DNA of 64,000 nt from Niveibacterium sp. SC-1 (GCF_038235435.1 NZ_CP151275.1:4402001-4466000), one strand, 5' to 3'; counted from the stretch's first letter, positions 48,168 through 58,025 are shown. The notes: generated by a model not told the origin, from the letters alone. Numbers and translations are program-made.

Positions 48168-49355
48168 ATGTCCGCCAAGCCGCTCTCGATTCCCCGCCTC
48201 CCCGTCATCTCCTGGCGCTACTTCTTTGATCGACGCAGGAGCGAGCTCCCCTCGGTGCTCGCGGCCGGCGACGTGCTGCCGACCACCAGTGGCCGCGCCG
48301 CCATCGCCCTGGCGCTGCGGGCGATCGGCTGTCGCGCAGGCGATCGCGTGCTGGTGCCGACCTACCACTGCCCGACCATGGTGGCGCCGATCGCCGCGCT
48401 CTCGGCGGTCCCGGTCTTCTTCCCGATCGACGACGAAGGCCGCGCACGGCTCGACTGGTTGCCGGACGAGGCCTGGCTGGGCATCAAGGCCGCCATCGTG
48501 CCGCACTACTTTGGCATTCCGCGCGAGATGGCGGGCGTGCGCAACCTCTGCGATGCGCACGGCGTCGCGCTGATCGAAGACTGCGCGCATGCCTTTTTCG
48601 GTCGGGCGCAGGGCCGGCCCATCGGAAGCTGGGGCGACTATGCGATCGGCAGCCTCACCAAGTTCTTTCCGGTCACGGAGGGCGGCTGCCTGGTATCGGC
48701 CCGGGCACACCTGCCGCGCCTCGCGCTCGGCACGCGTCCCAACACCGTCAGCTTGCGTGTGCTCGCAGACGCCCTCGAAATCGCCGTGACCCATGGTCGC
48801 CTCAAGGGCCTGGGCATGCTGCTGGCACCCGCCTATCGCGCCAAACAACGGCTGCGCGGCCTGCACCAGCAGAGCCCGCAGCCCGCCGCGCCCCTCAGTC
48901 TCGACGAGGCCAGGGCGCGCGCCTGCCAGGATTTCGCCGCGGACGCGCAACCCTTCCGCCGCATCGCCGCCGCAGCCTGGCGGCTCGTCCGCGCGGGTGG
49001 CAGCGGCCGCATTGTCGAACGCCGCCAGCAGAACTATCGCTGGCTGGGACAGCGCCTGGCCGGGCTCCGCGGCGCGCGTCCGATGCAGGCGGATCCCGGG
49101 CCGGACGCAGCGCCCTATGTGTTCCCACTCTGGGTGGACGATGCGGATGCGGTCTATCAGGCCGTGCGCGCGAGCGGCGTACCGGTATTCCGCTGGGACG
49201 ACCGCTGGCCGCAGACCCCCACGCTTGTCCGCGATGCCGGGGGCGCCTGGTCGCATCACGTGTTCCAGATCGGTTGTCATCAGGATCTCGCCGACAGCGA
49301 TCTCGAATGGATTGCCCGCGCGCTCGAACGCCTGATCGACGGCCCGCGCGGATGA
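48168..49355 (+). CDS. DegT/DnrJ/EryC1-type PLP-dependent aminotransferase
   Basis: A protein of 395 residues, fold-type I. Signatures are TTSGRAAIALALRAIGC at the cofactor site, VPTYHCPTMVAP, IEDCAHAFFG with the ring-stacking region, and GSLTKFFPVTEGG with the PLP lysine. This family usually makes amino sugars for surface polysaccharides, though homologues in exosortase-type loci may serve other acceptors. The start at 48168 gives the expected N-terminus; the longer open frame starts inside the ACP gene on the other strand. Its stop overlaps the next gene (ATGA). Confidence 0.85.
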   Translation: MSAKPLSIPRLPVISWRYFFDRRRSELPSVLAAGDVLPTTSGRAAIALALRAIGCRAGDRVLVPTYHCPTMVAPIAALSAVPVFFPIDDEGRARLDWLPDEAWLGIKAAIVPHYFGIPREMAGVRNLCDAHGVALIEDCAHAFFGRAQGRPIGSWGDYAIGSLTKFFPVTEGGCLVSARAHLPRLALGTRPNTVSLRVLADALEIAVTHGRLKGLGMLLAPAYRAKQRLRGLHQQSPQPAAPLSLDEARARACQDFAADAQPFRRIAAAAWRLVRAGGSGRIVERRQQNYRWLGQRLAGLRGARPMQADPGPDAAPYVFPLWVDDADAVYQAVRASGVPVFRWDDRWPQTPTLVRDAGGAWSHHVFQIGCHQDLADSDLEWIARALERLIDGPRG

Positions 49356-50581
49356 GCGCGCGACGGCGACTCCTGATGGTCGCCTTCCATTTCCCGCCGC
49401 ATGCCGGCAGCAGTGGCATCCAGCGCAGCCTGCGTTTCGCCCAGCAACTGCCTCGTCACGGCTGGGACGTCGAGGTCCTGACCGTCACGCCTGACGCCTA
49501 CGAAAGCCGCCGCGAGGACCTGCTCGCGGAACTTCCGGCGGACCTGCCGGTGCATCGCGCCCTGGCCCTGGACGCCAAACGCCAGCTCTCCATTGCCGGC
49601 CGCTATCCGGGGTTTCTTGCGCGCCCCGACCGCTGGCGCAGCTGGTACTGGCCGGCCGTGCTCAAAGGGCGACGCCTGCTCGCGAGCCAGCGCTTCGACG
49701 CACTCTGGAGCACCTTCCCCATCGCCACGGCGCATCGGATCGGCGCCACGCTAGCCAGGACCGGCCTGCCCTGGATCGCGGACCTGCGCGACCCGATGGC
49801 GCACGACGGCTACCCGCGCGATCCGGCCACCTGGCGGTCTTATCACGCGGTCGAGCGCAAGGTCTTTGCGCGCGCCTCGCGGATCGTGACCGTGACGCAG
49901 GGCTGTGCCGATTACTACGCGGGGCGCTACCCCGATGCCGCCGCGCGCCTGCGCGTGATCCGCAATGCGCACGACGAAGATGCCTTTGCCGCCATAGAGG
50001 CGCGCGCGCCGCGTGAGGCGCTCGAACCCGGTGCCTTCACCTTGCTGCACAGCGGCCTCATCTATCCCTGGGAGCGCGATCCCGGGGCACTCTTCGCCGC
50101 GATCGGCCGCCTCTGCCGCGAGCGACCCGAGCTAGCCGCGGTCCTGCGTCTGCGTCTGCGGGCACCGGGGGATGCGGCCTGGCTGGTCGCCTTGGCGCGC
50201 GAGCACCAGATCGAAGGCCAGGTCCAGATCCTGCCGGCCCTGCCCTTTGCCGACGCGGTGGAAGAGATGTATCGCGCCGACGCCCTGCTGGTCCTGCAGG
50301 CCGCCAACTGCAACCTGCAGATCCCGGCCAAGCTCTACGAGTACGCCCGCTGCGCACGCCCCGTGCTGGCACTGACCGATCCGGCCGGCGACACCTGGCG
50401 GGAAGCGGCCGCGCTCGCCGGTAGCCATTGCGTGGACATCGGCGACGCCGGCGCGATCGCCAACGTGATCGCCGGAATGCTGGCCCGCGGCCGCGAGGCC
50501 GACCTCCCGGTGCCGGACCGACAGGGCTTCGCCGGGCGCACGGAACAGCTCGCCCGGCTGCTCGACGAAGTGCTTGCCTGA
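49352..50581 (+). CDS. GT-B glycosyltransferase (GT4-like)
   Basis: A protein of 409 residues with two Rossmann halves. The N-terminal part, with LMVAFHFPPHAGSSGIQRSL, and WIADLRDPMAHDGYPRDP is that of a GT4-like subgroup common in polysaccharide loci. The C-terminal half has TLLHSGLIYPWERDPGAL and the donor-binding IPAKLYEYARCARPVLAL. It is coupled to the preceding aminotransferase by a 4-bp overlap. Sugar specificity is unknown. Confidence 0.88.
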   Translation: MSARRRLLMVAFHFPPHAGSSGIQRSLRFAQQLPRHGWDVEVLTVTPDAYESRREDLLAELPADLPVHRALALDAKRQLSIAGRYPGFLARPDRWRSWYWPAVLKGRRLLASQRFDALWSTFPIATAHRIGATLARTGLPWIADLRDPMAHDGYPRDPATWRSYHAVERKVFARASRIVTVTQGCADYYAGRYPDAAARLRVIRNAHDEDAFAAIEARAPREALEPGAFTLLHSGLIYPWERDPGALFAAIGRLCRERPELAAVLRLRLRAPGDAAWLVALAREHQIEGQVQILPALPFADAVEEMYRADALLVLQAANCNLQIPAKLYEYARCARPVLALTDPAGDTWREAAALAGSHCVDIGDAGAIANVIAGMLARGREADLPVPDRQGFAGRTEQLARLLDEVLA

Positions 50582-50669
50582 GGTCTCCCCCGCGCGCGGT
50601 CATAGTTCCTCGGCGCCAGTGGCGGCGCCCGCTAAGCTGCCGCCGTTTTCCCTCCTAGGCGGTGCGTGC

Positions 50670-51716
50670 ATGACGCTTCACTGGACCCTCCTTCCCGCCG
50701 CCGCACTGGCCGAACACGCCTCCCGATGGGACGCGCTCAATCGCGAGGCTGGCAATCTGCCCTTTCTGGAATCGGACTTCCTGATTCCGCTGCTCGCGGT
50801 CTTCGGTACCGGCCGGGAGCGTCTCGCCCTGGCGCAGGAAGGCGGCACGCTCGTGGCTGCGGCGCTCGTCGCGCCTGCCGGCATGGGCCGCTGGCAGACC
50901 TTCCAACCCTCGCAGCTTCCGCTGGGCGCGTGGATTGCCCGCCCAAGCCTATCGCTGGAAAAGCTCGCGGCTGCGCTCATCACCGCGCTGCCCGGCATGA
51001 ACCTCGCCCTCGGCCTGACCCAGCTTGACCCGCTGCTGATGCCGCGCCCGGCCGATAGTGGCCGCTTGAGCACACTCGACTACATCGATACCGCCTGGGT
51101 CGATGTCGACGGCGACTTCGACGCCTACTGGGAAGCCCGCGGCAAGAATCTGCGCGGCAATGTGCGCAAGCAACGCAACAAGCTCGAAGCCGATGGCCTC
51201 GATCCCCGCCTGGAGATCCTCACCGAGGCGAGCGAGGTCGCCGAGGCCCTGCACCAATACGGCGAGCTGGAGTCCGCGAGCTGGAAGGCGGGGACCGGCA
51301 CGGCGGTGGGTGCGGACAACTCGCAGGGCCGCTTCTACCAGGACATGCTCGAACGTTTCTGTCGCCGCGGCGAGGCCCAGATCTGGCGCTACCGCTTCGG
51401 CGATGCAGTGGCCGCCATGGACCTGTGCATCAGCGCCGGCAGCACGCTCGTGATCCTCAAGACCGCTTTCGATGCGCAACACAAGAACGTGTCCCCGGCG
51501 AGCCTCATGCATCAGGACGCTTTCCGCACGGTCTTCGAAGCACAGCGTTTCGCGCGCATCGAGTTCTACGGCCGCGTGATGGAATGGCATACCCGCTGGA
51601 CCTCGCAGCAACGCCGCCTCTACCACGCCACGGCCTATCGCTGGAGCGCCATCTCACAACTGCATGCGCGCCTGCGCAAGCCTGCGCGCACCGACGCGCA
51701 GGTCGCCTCCGCCTGA
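50670..51716 (+). CDS. GNAT acyltransferase of the FemAB/CelD (BcsL) group
   Basis: A protein of 348 residues. The central and C-terminal GNAT-like domain shows YWEARGKNLRGNVRKQRNKL, ESASWKAGTGTAVG and the C-terminal DAFRTVFEAQRFARIEFYG. Such proteins acylate polysaccharides or transfer aminoacyl groups. With the acyl carrier protein 2.7 kb away, acyl transfer onto a surface glycan is a reasonable inference. It lies 88 bp after the glycosyltransferase gene and 10 bp before the next one. Confidence 0.8.
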   Translation: MTLHWTLLPAAALAEHASRWDALNREAGNLPFLESDFLIPLLAVFGTGRERLALAQEGGTLVAAALVAPAGMGRWQTFQPSQLPLGAWIARPSLSLEKLAAALITALPGMNLALGLTQLDPLLMPRPADSGRLSTLDYIDTAWVDVDGDFDAYWEARGKNLRGNVRKQRNKLEADGLDPRLEILTEASEVAEALHQYGELESASWKAGTGTAVGADNSQGRFYQDMLERFCRRGEAQIWRYRFGDAVAAMDLCISAGSTLVILKTAFDAQHKNVSPASLMHQDAFRTVFEAQRFARIEFYGRVMEWHTRWTSQQRRLYHATAYRWSAISQLHARLRKPARTDAQVASA

Positions 51717-51726
51717 CGGGGCGGCG

Positions 51727-53022
51727 ATGCGTCCAGGGCTGAGTGCGCGTCTGCGCTGGCAGGGTTTCCGCCTGCTCGACCGCGTCGCGCGCGGCGGTTC
51801 GATTGCCGCGCCGCCGCTGGCGCTCAATGGTGGAGCGCAGGAGGCCGTCTGGCTTTTCATCTCCACCATCGGCGAACTCAACGCCACCGAACCCCTGTTG
51901 CGCGCGCTCGCGACGCAGACGGGCGGCCTGCGCTGGGTCATCCTCACGGACCGCCGGATCTATCGCGAGGCCTATGCCGCGCGCTTTCCCGATGCCGACA
52001 TCGTGGAAATCGGCGACGGACTCGACGAAGCGGCGACGCTGGCGCGCCTGCGGCCACCGCGTCTGTTCCTGATTACCGAAATTCCCGTACTGCCCGCCGA
52101 CGCGCCCTGCAGGCTGTCGTACGCCTGGCTGCACGAGGCGGGCCGCCACGGTGCGCCGATCGCCCTGGTGAACGGCTGGCGCTACGGCTACGCGCCGAGC
52201 TGCCGCTCCGACGCCGTCGAACGCCAGCTCCTGGGTCGCGACTGGCTGAGCCGCTTCTCTCTGCTCGGGGTGCAGAACGAACAGGTCGCCCAGGCTTTGC
52301 GCGAACACGGCGCTCCCGCCTCGAAGATCGTCGTCACCGGCAACATGAAGTTCGACGCGCTCGACCGGCGCGACTGGCAGCCCAGCCAGGCGCGCAGCCC
52401 GGCCTTGCTCGCGCAGCTGGTGGATGGCGCACGGCCGACGGTCGTGGCCGGCTGCGTTACGGACGCGGACGAGCAGGCGCTGATCCTCGACGCCTTTGTG
52501 ACCCTGCGGCAGCGCCGCCCGGACGCGCGGCTGGTCATCGCCCCGCGCCATCCGGAGAATCCGGACGTCATGCGCAACCTTGCCGCCGCCTGCGCCGCAC
52601 GCGCGCTCCACGCCCAGCTGCGTTCGACCCTGGGTGACGCGCCGCTGTCCGAATCCGTCGATTGCCTGGTGCTCGACACCATGGGCGAGCTCAAGGACTT
52701 CTATGCCGCGGCCGCCGTCGCGCATGTCGGACGCAACCACAACATCCTGGAGCCCCTGGCCTTCTCACGTCCCGTGACGGTCTGCGAGGGCTGGGAACCG
52801 ACCTACCCCAGCTACCCGGTCTATGCCGGACTGGCCGAGGCCGGCGCGCTCGACGAAGTGCGCGACGGTGCGGACCTGGCGGGTGCCTGGCAACGCCGGC
52901 TCGAAAGTGCGCCCGCCGGACACGCCGACCATGTGCGGGCCGCGCTCGAGCGTGCCCGTGGCGCGACCGCACGCACGCTCGCGGCTCTGCAGCCCCTGTT
53001 GCAGTCAGCCTTGCGGGGCTGA
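51727..53022 (+). CDS. WaaA/KdtA-like (GT30) glycosyltransferase, divergent
   Basis: A protein of 431 residues. The C-terminal half resembles Kdo transferase WaaA: VVTGNMKFDAL, VIAPRHPENPDV, DTMGELKDFYAAAAVAHVG and HNILEPLAF. The N-terminal acceptor half differs: FISTIGELNATEPLLRAL keeps a catalytic-type Glu, but the usual N-terminal membrane anchor is missing and the acceptor region is diverged. A Kdo-like sugar may therefore be added to a capsule or exopolysaccharide rather than lipid A. It ends 11 bp before the convergent GGDEF/EAL gene. Confidence 0.78.
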   Translation: MRPGLSARLRWQGFRLLDRVARGGSIAAPPLALNGGAQEAVWLFISTIGELNATEPLLRALATQTGGLRWVILTDRRIYREAYAARFPDADIVEIGDGLDEAATLARLRPPRLFLITEIPVLPADAPCRLSYAWLHEAGRHGAPIALVNGWRYGYAPSCRSDAVERQLLGRDWLSRFSLLGVQNEQVAQALREHGAPASKIVVTGNMKFDALDRRDWQPSQARSPALLAQLVDGARPTVVAGCVTDADEQALILDAFVTLRQRRPDARLVIAPRHPENPDVMRNLAAACAARALHAQLRSTLGDAPLSESVDCLVLDTMGELKDFYAAAAVAHVGRNHNILEPLAFSRPVTVCEGWEPTYPSYPVYAGLAEAGALDEVRDGADLAGAWQRRLESAPAGHADHVRAALERARGATARTLAALQPLLQSALRG

Positions 53023-53033
53023 CCGGCCGCAAG

Positions 53034-56000
53034 CTAGTCCAGCCAGAGCCGCTGGACCTTGATGAAGAGCTGGTGGCGCAGCGCCTCCAGCTCGATGACG
53101 AGATCCGACAAAGGCTCGCCGGCGGCCCGGTCCGCGGCGATACGCGCAGCCAGCCGGTGCATCGCCTCGTGCAGGCGTCGTACTTCGGCCAGCGCGGGAT
53201 GCGCGGCGTAGTGCTGCGCGCGCGGACTCCCCAACCAGACGCCGAGCCGGCAACTGCGTGCGTCGAGCAGCGACAGCGGTTGGCTGGTTTCGCTGCTCGC
53301 GATTTCGGCGGACAGGCGATCGACCCAGTTCTGGTGCTCCACTTCCGCCGCCAGCAGCGGGATATCTTCGGGATCGACGCGTCGGAGATCGCGCGACCAG
53401 ATCGGGTCGGGTCGCCATGCGGCGATCCATCCTGGCAGCGCGCCCGCGGGCATCGGCCTCGCAATCCCGTAACCCTGCGCCCGCTCGCAGCCCAGGCTGA
53501 GCAAGAGCGCGCCGTGCAGGGCGGTCTCCACGCCTTCTGCGACCACGGTGCGCTGGAACACGCGCGCCAGCCCGATCACGCCCTCGACGATGGCCAGGTC
53601 TTCCGGGTCATGCAACATGTCGCGGATGAAGCTCTGGTCGATCTTGAGCACCTGCGCCGGCAAGCGACGGAAGTAGGCGAGCGAGGAATAGCCGGTGCCG
53701 AAGTCATCCAGCGCGAAACGCACGCCCAACTCCGCGCAGGAGTTGATGATGCGGCTCGCGAGCTGGATATCCGCAAGGGCAGCGCTTTCGACAATTTCAA
53801 ACTCGATACGGCCAGGCGGCAGCTCCGGATACTGCGCCAGCACGGCTTCGAGCTCGGGCATGAAGCCTTCGTCCTGCAACTGCTCGGGCGCGATGTTGAC
53901 CCCGACGGAGATCTCGATGCCGGCACGCGCCCACTGCGCCGCCTGCCGGACCGCCGCGCGGATCACCCACTTGCCGATACTGTTGATAAGCGTCGTGCCT
54001 TCGGCAATCGGGAGAAACTCGGCCGGCGAGACCATGCCCCGCTGCGGATGGCGCCAGCGCACCAACGCCTCGACCGATTCGATCCGCCCCGACACCAGGT
54101 CAACCCGCGGCTGGTAGAGCAGGTCCAGCTCGCCGTCGTTCAGCGCCTGCTCCAGGCGCGCATGCTGGGCCTGCCAGTCTCGTGCGCGACGGTCATGCTC
54201 GGGGTCGAAGCGGTGGAAACGGTTGCGGCCGGCCTGCTTGGCGAGATACATCGCCTGGTCGGCGTGGCGCAGCAGCACTTCCGGTGGCGCGTCGTCATCC
54301 GGGAAGAGCGTGACCCCTACGCTGGCCGAGACGGTGATCGCCTCGCCCTCCAGCGAGACCGGTTCGACGATCCGCGCCAGCATCCGCTCCACCGCCACCC
54401 GCCATTCGCCCGGCGGGCCCGCGTTGGAGAGCAGCAGCACGAATTCATCGCCGCCCAGGCGGGCGACCGTGTCCTCGCCCCGCAGCACGCTACGCAGGCG
54501 CTCGGCAATCTCGACCAACAACACATCGCCCGCGTCATGGCCGAGCCGGTCGTTGACCTCCTTGAACCCATCCAGGTCCAGATAGGCGACCGCGAACTCC
54601 TCGCCCGAGCGGCGCGAACGCGCAATCGCCTGTTCGAGCCGGTCGGCCAGGAGGGCGCGGTTGGGCAGGCGGGTGAGCGGATCGTAGTGCGCCAGACGCT
54701 GCAGCCGCAGCTGCTGGTCCTTCAATTCGGTGATGTCGTTGAACACCAGGATGCCCGCGATGATCTCGCCCTCGCGCGAACGCACCGGCGCGGCGTTCAC
54801 CGATAGCCAGGTTTCGCGTCCGTTGGCGTCACGGGCGATCAGCTCGCGCGCTTCCGTGACCTCGCCCCGGCTGACGGCCCGTACCAGCGGCGCATCCTCC
54901 AGCGCGCAGGCGCTGCCGTCGGGGTTGAGCAGGGTCCAGCCTTCCATCAGCTCGGAGAGGACCGGCGAGCCTTGTTCCGCGGCGCCCGGGTTGCGGACCA
55001 TGTCCAGCACCCGACGGTTGGCCATGCGTACCCGCAGATCGGCGGCTTCCACCACCACGATGCCCGAAGGCGATTGTGCAATCGCGGCCGCCAGGGTCGC
55101 GGCCGCCGCCTCGCGCTCGGCCTCGGCGCGGCGGCGGGCACTGACGTCCTCGCCGATGCTCGCGAGCCCGGCGATGCGTCCTTGCTCGTCGCGCAGCACC
55201 GTGCGGTGCCAGGCAAAGAGATGGCGGCCGCCGGTGGCGTCGACGATCAGGTTTTCGCGCGTCGCGTCGAACGGGTCGCCATGCATTGCGGCAGTGAAGA
55301 GTGTGCGTTGCGGCTGCTGCTCACTGGCGGGCATCGCCGTATCGAACCAGTCCCGCCCCACCAGGGATTCGCGGGTCTGGCCGAGGAGCGCGCAGACGAA
55401 GGGGTTGGCGTAGCGGACGACGCCCTCGGTATCGAGCAGCACCGCCGCAAGCCGGGTGTTCTCCAGGATGTCCGCCAGCCGGCGCTCGGAGGCCTGGAAC
55501 TCGGCGGTGCGCAGGGCGACCAGTTCCTCTACCCGGCGGGTCCGCCCGCGGGCAGAGAGGAGAAAGGCCGTCAGCAGGGCCGAGGCAAGCAGCGCGAAAC
55601 CCGGCATCAGCCAGAGTGAAAGCCCGCGCACGGCGCCAAGGTAGGCGGGCGTGGGCACGAGCGCGAGCTCCCAGCTGCGGCCCGCGATGTCGAGCATCTC
55701 CTTGTAGCGATAGCGCGTGGTCGACGGTCCGTCCGCGCAGGTCGCCGGCCTGTGCAGAGCCTGCACGGGCCGCTCGCCCACATCTGTCACACAGAGCGCC
55801 AGCAAGCCTTCGCCGACCGCCATCAGACGTGCCAGCTGCAGGCTGATGAAGACCGCATGGCTGCCCCCAGGCGTGGCGCTCTGCTCGGTACCCTGCAGGC
55901 GCCGATAGACCACGATGCCGAGCTCGCCGCGCTTCTGCTGCGAAAGCCGGAAAGCCGCTGTCGCCGTCGCGCCACCGTCGCGCAGCGTGCGACTCAGGGC

Positions 56001-57041
56001 GGCCCAGGCAACCGGCACGGAGGCGACGTTCACGCCCAGGGCGGGTCGGTTGAGCGTTTCCGGCGCGATCATGCTGATGATGTGATACGGCCCACCCGAA
56101 GCCGGCGCGACCAGCTCTCCGGAAGCCAGCCGCTCGCGCACGTGGAACTCCGCAAAGCCTTTCGTCTGCTCCAGCGCTTCGAAGGCACCGAGCTCGTCGG
56201 ACGCCACCGGGGCCACACTGCCAAAGGCCAGGATGTCGGGCGAGCGCGTCAGCCAGGGCTGGGTGAAGCGCAAGAATTCCTCGCGCGAGACGTCTTCGGA
56301 GTTCTCGAAAAAAAGCGCGGTCGCCTCCAGGGCACTCAAGGCCGTGGTCACGCGCTCGCGCAGGTTTTCGGTGACCTCGGAGGCATCCCGGTTGAAACGG
56401 GCGCCCACCCTTTCCTCCTCCCAACGCGAAAAGAAGGTCAGGAAGAGCACCAGGCCGCCGCCCGCCACCACCAGCGGGACAGCCATCCCGAGGCGATCGC
56501 GTCGCCAGGGCTGCGGGCTGGCCGGATCCAGGGCAAGCAGGAGCGGCGTCATCACGAGTACGCCCACGGCGTCGCCGGTCCACCAGTTCCACCAGGAATA
56601 GGGCAGGTCCGCCAACGGCAGGAGCCCGACCAGGCCCATCACCGGCACCACGATGCTCGCGTTGATGGCCGCCGACAGGGCGGCGACCGCAACCCACCGC
56701 AGCACGGGCCGGGTGTCATCGGGCGGCGCCGGCCAGCGCGCATCGCGCTTGAGCAACCAGGCGCCGGCCCAGGCCTGGAGCACGGCGCCGCAGGTGATCG
56801 TCAGCGCCAAGCCCCAGCCCGGCCCCGCCAGGTCCATGTAGAGAAAATGCAGCGCTGCGGCGCCGAGGAGGACGGCCAGCAGCCCGCGGCGGCCGTCGAT
56901 TAGCACCACGGCCAAGGCCACGCCGGCGGACGGAAACAAGGGCGAAGCAAAGCCCGGCGGCGGCGCGATGTGCAGCGCCAGCCAGCCCAGGCCCGCATAG
57001 GCCAATGCATAGATCAGGGTTCGCAGCGCCCTCGCCGCCAT
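53034..57041 (-). CDS. MASE1-CHASE-PAS-PAS-GGDEF-EAL-CZB c-di-GMP protein
   Basis: A protein of 1335 residues. Order: MASE1 membrane domain (about 1-205), CHASE sensor (about 220-430; EATALFFENSEDVSREEFLRF), membrane helix, two PAS units (about 510-760), GGDEF (about 770-930, intact RLGGDEFVLLL), EAL (about 945-1190, intact VEALVRW and DDFGTGYSS), and a C-terminal CZB-like zinc-binding domain (about 1235-1335; HQNWVDRL, SCRLGVWLGSP, HYAAHPALAEVRRLHEAMH). Both catalytic sites look functional. ATG 57041 was chosen because AAGGA precedes it by 5 nt; an in-frame GTG lies at 57098. It converges with the WaaA-like gene and is divergent from the MscS gene. Confidence 0.92.
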   Translation of the reverse strand: MAARALRTLIYALAYAGLGWLALHIAPPPGFASPLFPSAGVALAVVLIDGRRGLLAVLLGAAALHFLYMDLAGPGWGLALTITCGAVLQAWAGAWLLKRDARWPAPPDDTRPVLRWVAVAALSAAINASIVVPVMGLVGLLPLADLPYSWWNWWTGDAVGVLVMTPLLLALDPASPQPWRRDRLGMAVPLVVAGGGLVLFLTFFSRWEEERVGARFNRDASEVTENLRERVTTALSALEATALFFENSEDVSREEFLRFTQPWLTRSPDILAFGSVAPVASDELGAFEALEQTKGFAEFHVRERLASGELVAPASGGPYHIISMIAPETLNRPALGVNVASVPVAWAALSRTLRDGGATATAAFRLSQQKRGELGIVVYRRLQGTEQSATPGGSHAVFISLQLARLMAVGEGLLALCVTDVGERPVQALHRPATCADGPSTTRYRYKEMLDIAGRSWELALVPTPAYLGAVRGLSLWLMPGFALLASALLTAFLLSARGRTRRVEELVALRTAEFQASERRLADILENTRLAAVLLDTEGVVRYANPFVCALLGQTRESLVGRDWFDTAMPASEQQPQRTLFTAAMHGDPFDATRENLIVDATGGRHLFAWHRTVLRDEQGRIAGLASIGEDVSARRRAEAEREAAAATLAAAIAQSPSGIVVVEAADLRVRMANRRVLDMVRNPGAAEQGSPVLSELMEGWTLLNPDGSACALEDAPLVRAVSRGEVTEARELIARDANGRETWLSVNAAPVRSREGEIIAGILVFNDITELKDQQLRLQRLAHYDPLTRLPNRALLADRLEQAIARSRRSGEEFAVAYLDLDGFKEVNDRLGHDAGDVLLVEIAERLRSVLRGEDTVARLGGDEFVLLLSNAGPPGEWRVAVERMLARIVEPVSLEGEAITVSASVGVTLFPDDDAPPEVLLRHADQAMYLAKQAGRNRFHRFDPEHDRRARDWQAQHARLEQALNDGELDLLYQPRVDLVSGRIESVEALVRWRHPQRGMVSPAEFLPIAEGTTLINSIGKWVIRAAVRQAAQWARAGIEISVGVNIAPEQLQDEGFMPELEAVLAQYPELPPGRIEFEIVESAALADIQLASRIINSCAELGVRFALDDFGTGYSSLAYFRRLPAQVLKIDQSFIRDMLHDPEDLAIVEGVIGLARVFQRTVVAEGVETALHGALLLSLGCERAQGYGIARPMPAGALPGWIAAWRPDPIWSRDLRRVDPEDIPLLAAEVEHQNWVDRLSAEIASSETSQPLSLLDARSCRLGVWLGSPRAQHYAAHPALAEVRRLHEAMHRLAARIAADRAAGEPLSDLVIELEALRHQLFIKVQRLWLD

Positions 57042-57198
57042 TGCCGTCCTTTGCTTGTGCGCCGCCGCAACGGCCCCCACCGGATGAGATATCGGCACGG
57101 GGGCCCACCTTCTTCAATGGCGCGTGGCGAATCACACAGTTTCACGGTTTTGCCGCCGGGCACACTCGGCCCGCCTACCCCCAACTCAGGAGCTCTCG

Positions 57199-58008
57199 AT
57201 GAACCTGGAAGCGATTGCGCAAACCGCGCTCACCATCATCACCGCCGTGGGCCTGAAGATCGTCGGCGCCCTGGTCGTCTGGATCGTCGGCCGCTGGCTG
57301 ATCGGCCTGGCCGTGCGTGGCATTTCGGCCGCCCTGACGCGCCAGCATGTCGACCCGACGCTGCTGCGCTACGTCGGCAACATCGTCACCGTCGCGCTGA
57401 ACATCGTGCTGGTCGTCGCCATCCTCGGTTACTTCGGGGTGGAGACAACGTCCTTCGCGGCCCTGGTGGCCGGCATGGGGGTAGCAATCGGGGCAGCCTG
57501 GGCGGGCTTGCTCGGCAACTTCGCCGCCGGTGCCTTCCTGGTGGTGCTGCGCCCCTTCAAGGTCGGCGACTATGTGAAGGCGGCCGGCATCGAAGGCACG
57601 GTCACGGAAGTGGGCCTCTTCGCGACCACCATCAACACGCCGGACAACGTCATGAGCGTGCTCGGCAACGGCAAGATCTTCAGCGACACCATCCAGAACT
57701 TTTCGACCAACCCGTATCGCCGGGTCGACCGCAGCGCCCAGCTCGACCACAGCGTGGATGTGCACGACGCAATCACCCGCCTGCGCGCAGCCCTGGCGGC
57801 GATTCCCAATGTCCAGACCGAGCCCGCGCCCGACGTGACGCTGCTGGACTTCACCGCCATGGGCCCTGTCCTGGCCGTGCGGCCCTACTGCCACACCGAC
57901 CACTACTGGCAGGTGTACTTCGACACCAACCAGGTGATCCGCGACACCTTCGGCGCCGCCGGCTACCCGGCTCCGCAAACCCACCTGGCGGTACAGCAGC
58001 GGACCTGA
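57199..58008 (+). CDS. Small-conductance mechanosensitive channel (MscS family)
   Basis: A protein of 269 residues with three N-terminal membrane segments. The third contains the pore helix pattern GMGVAIGAAWAGLLGNFAAG and is followed by the MscS beta domain, FLVVLRPFKVGDYVKAAGIEG and FATTINTPDNVMSVLGNGKI. It opens under membrane tension to release solutes after hypo-osmotic shock. CAGGAG is 8 nt upstream of the ATG. Single gene, convergent with the AraC gene with 17 bp between. Confidence 0.93.
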   Translation: MNLEAIAQTALTIITAVGLKIVGALVVWIVGRWLIGLAVRGISAALTRQHVDPTLLRYVGNIVTVALNIVLVVAILGYFGVETTSFAALVAGMGVAIGAAWAGLLGNFAAGAFLVVLRPFKVGDYVKAAGIEGTVTEVGLFATTINTPDNVMSVLGNGKIFSDTIQNFSTNPYRRVDRSAQLDHSVDVHDAITRLRAALAAIPNVQTEPAPDVTLLDFTAMGPVLAVRPYCHTDHYWQVYFDTNQVIRDTFGAAGYPAPQTHLAVQQRT

Positions 58009-58025
58009 ACGGCTCCGCCAACGTG

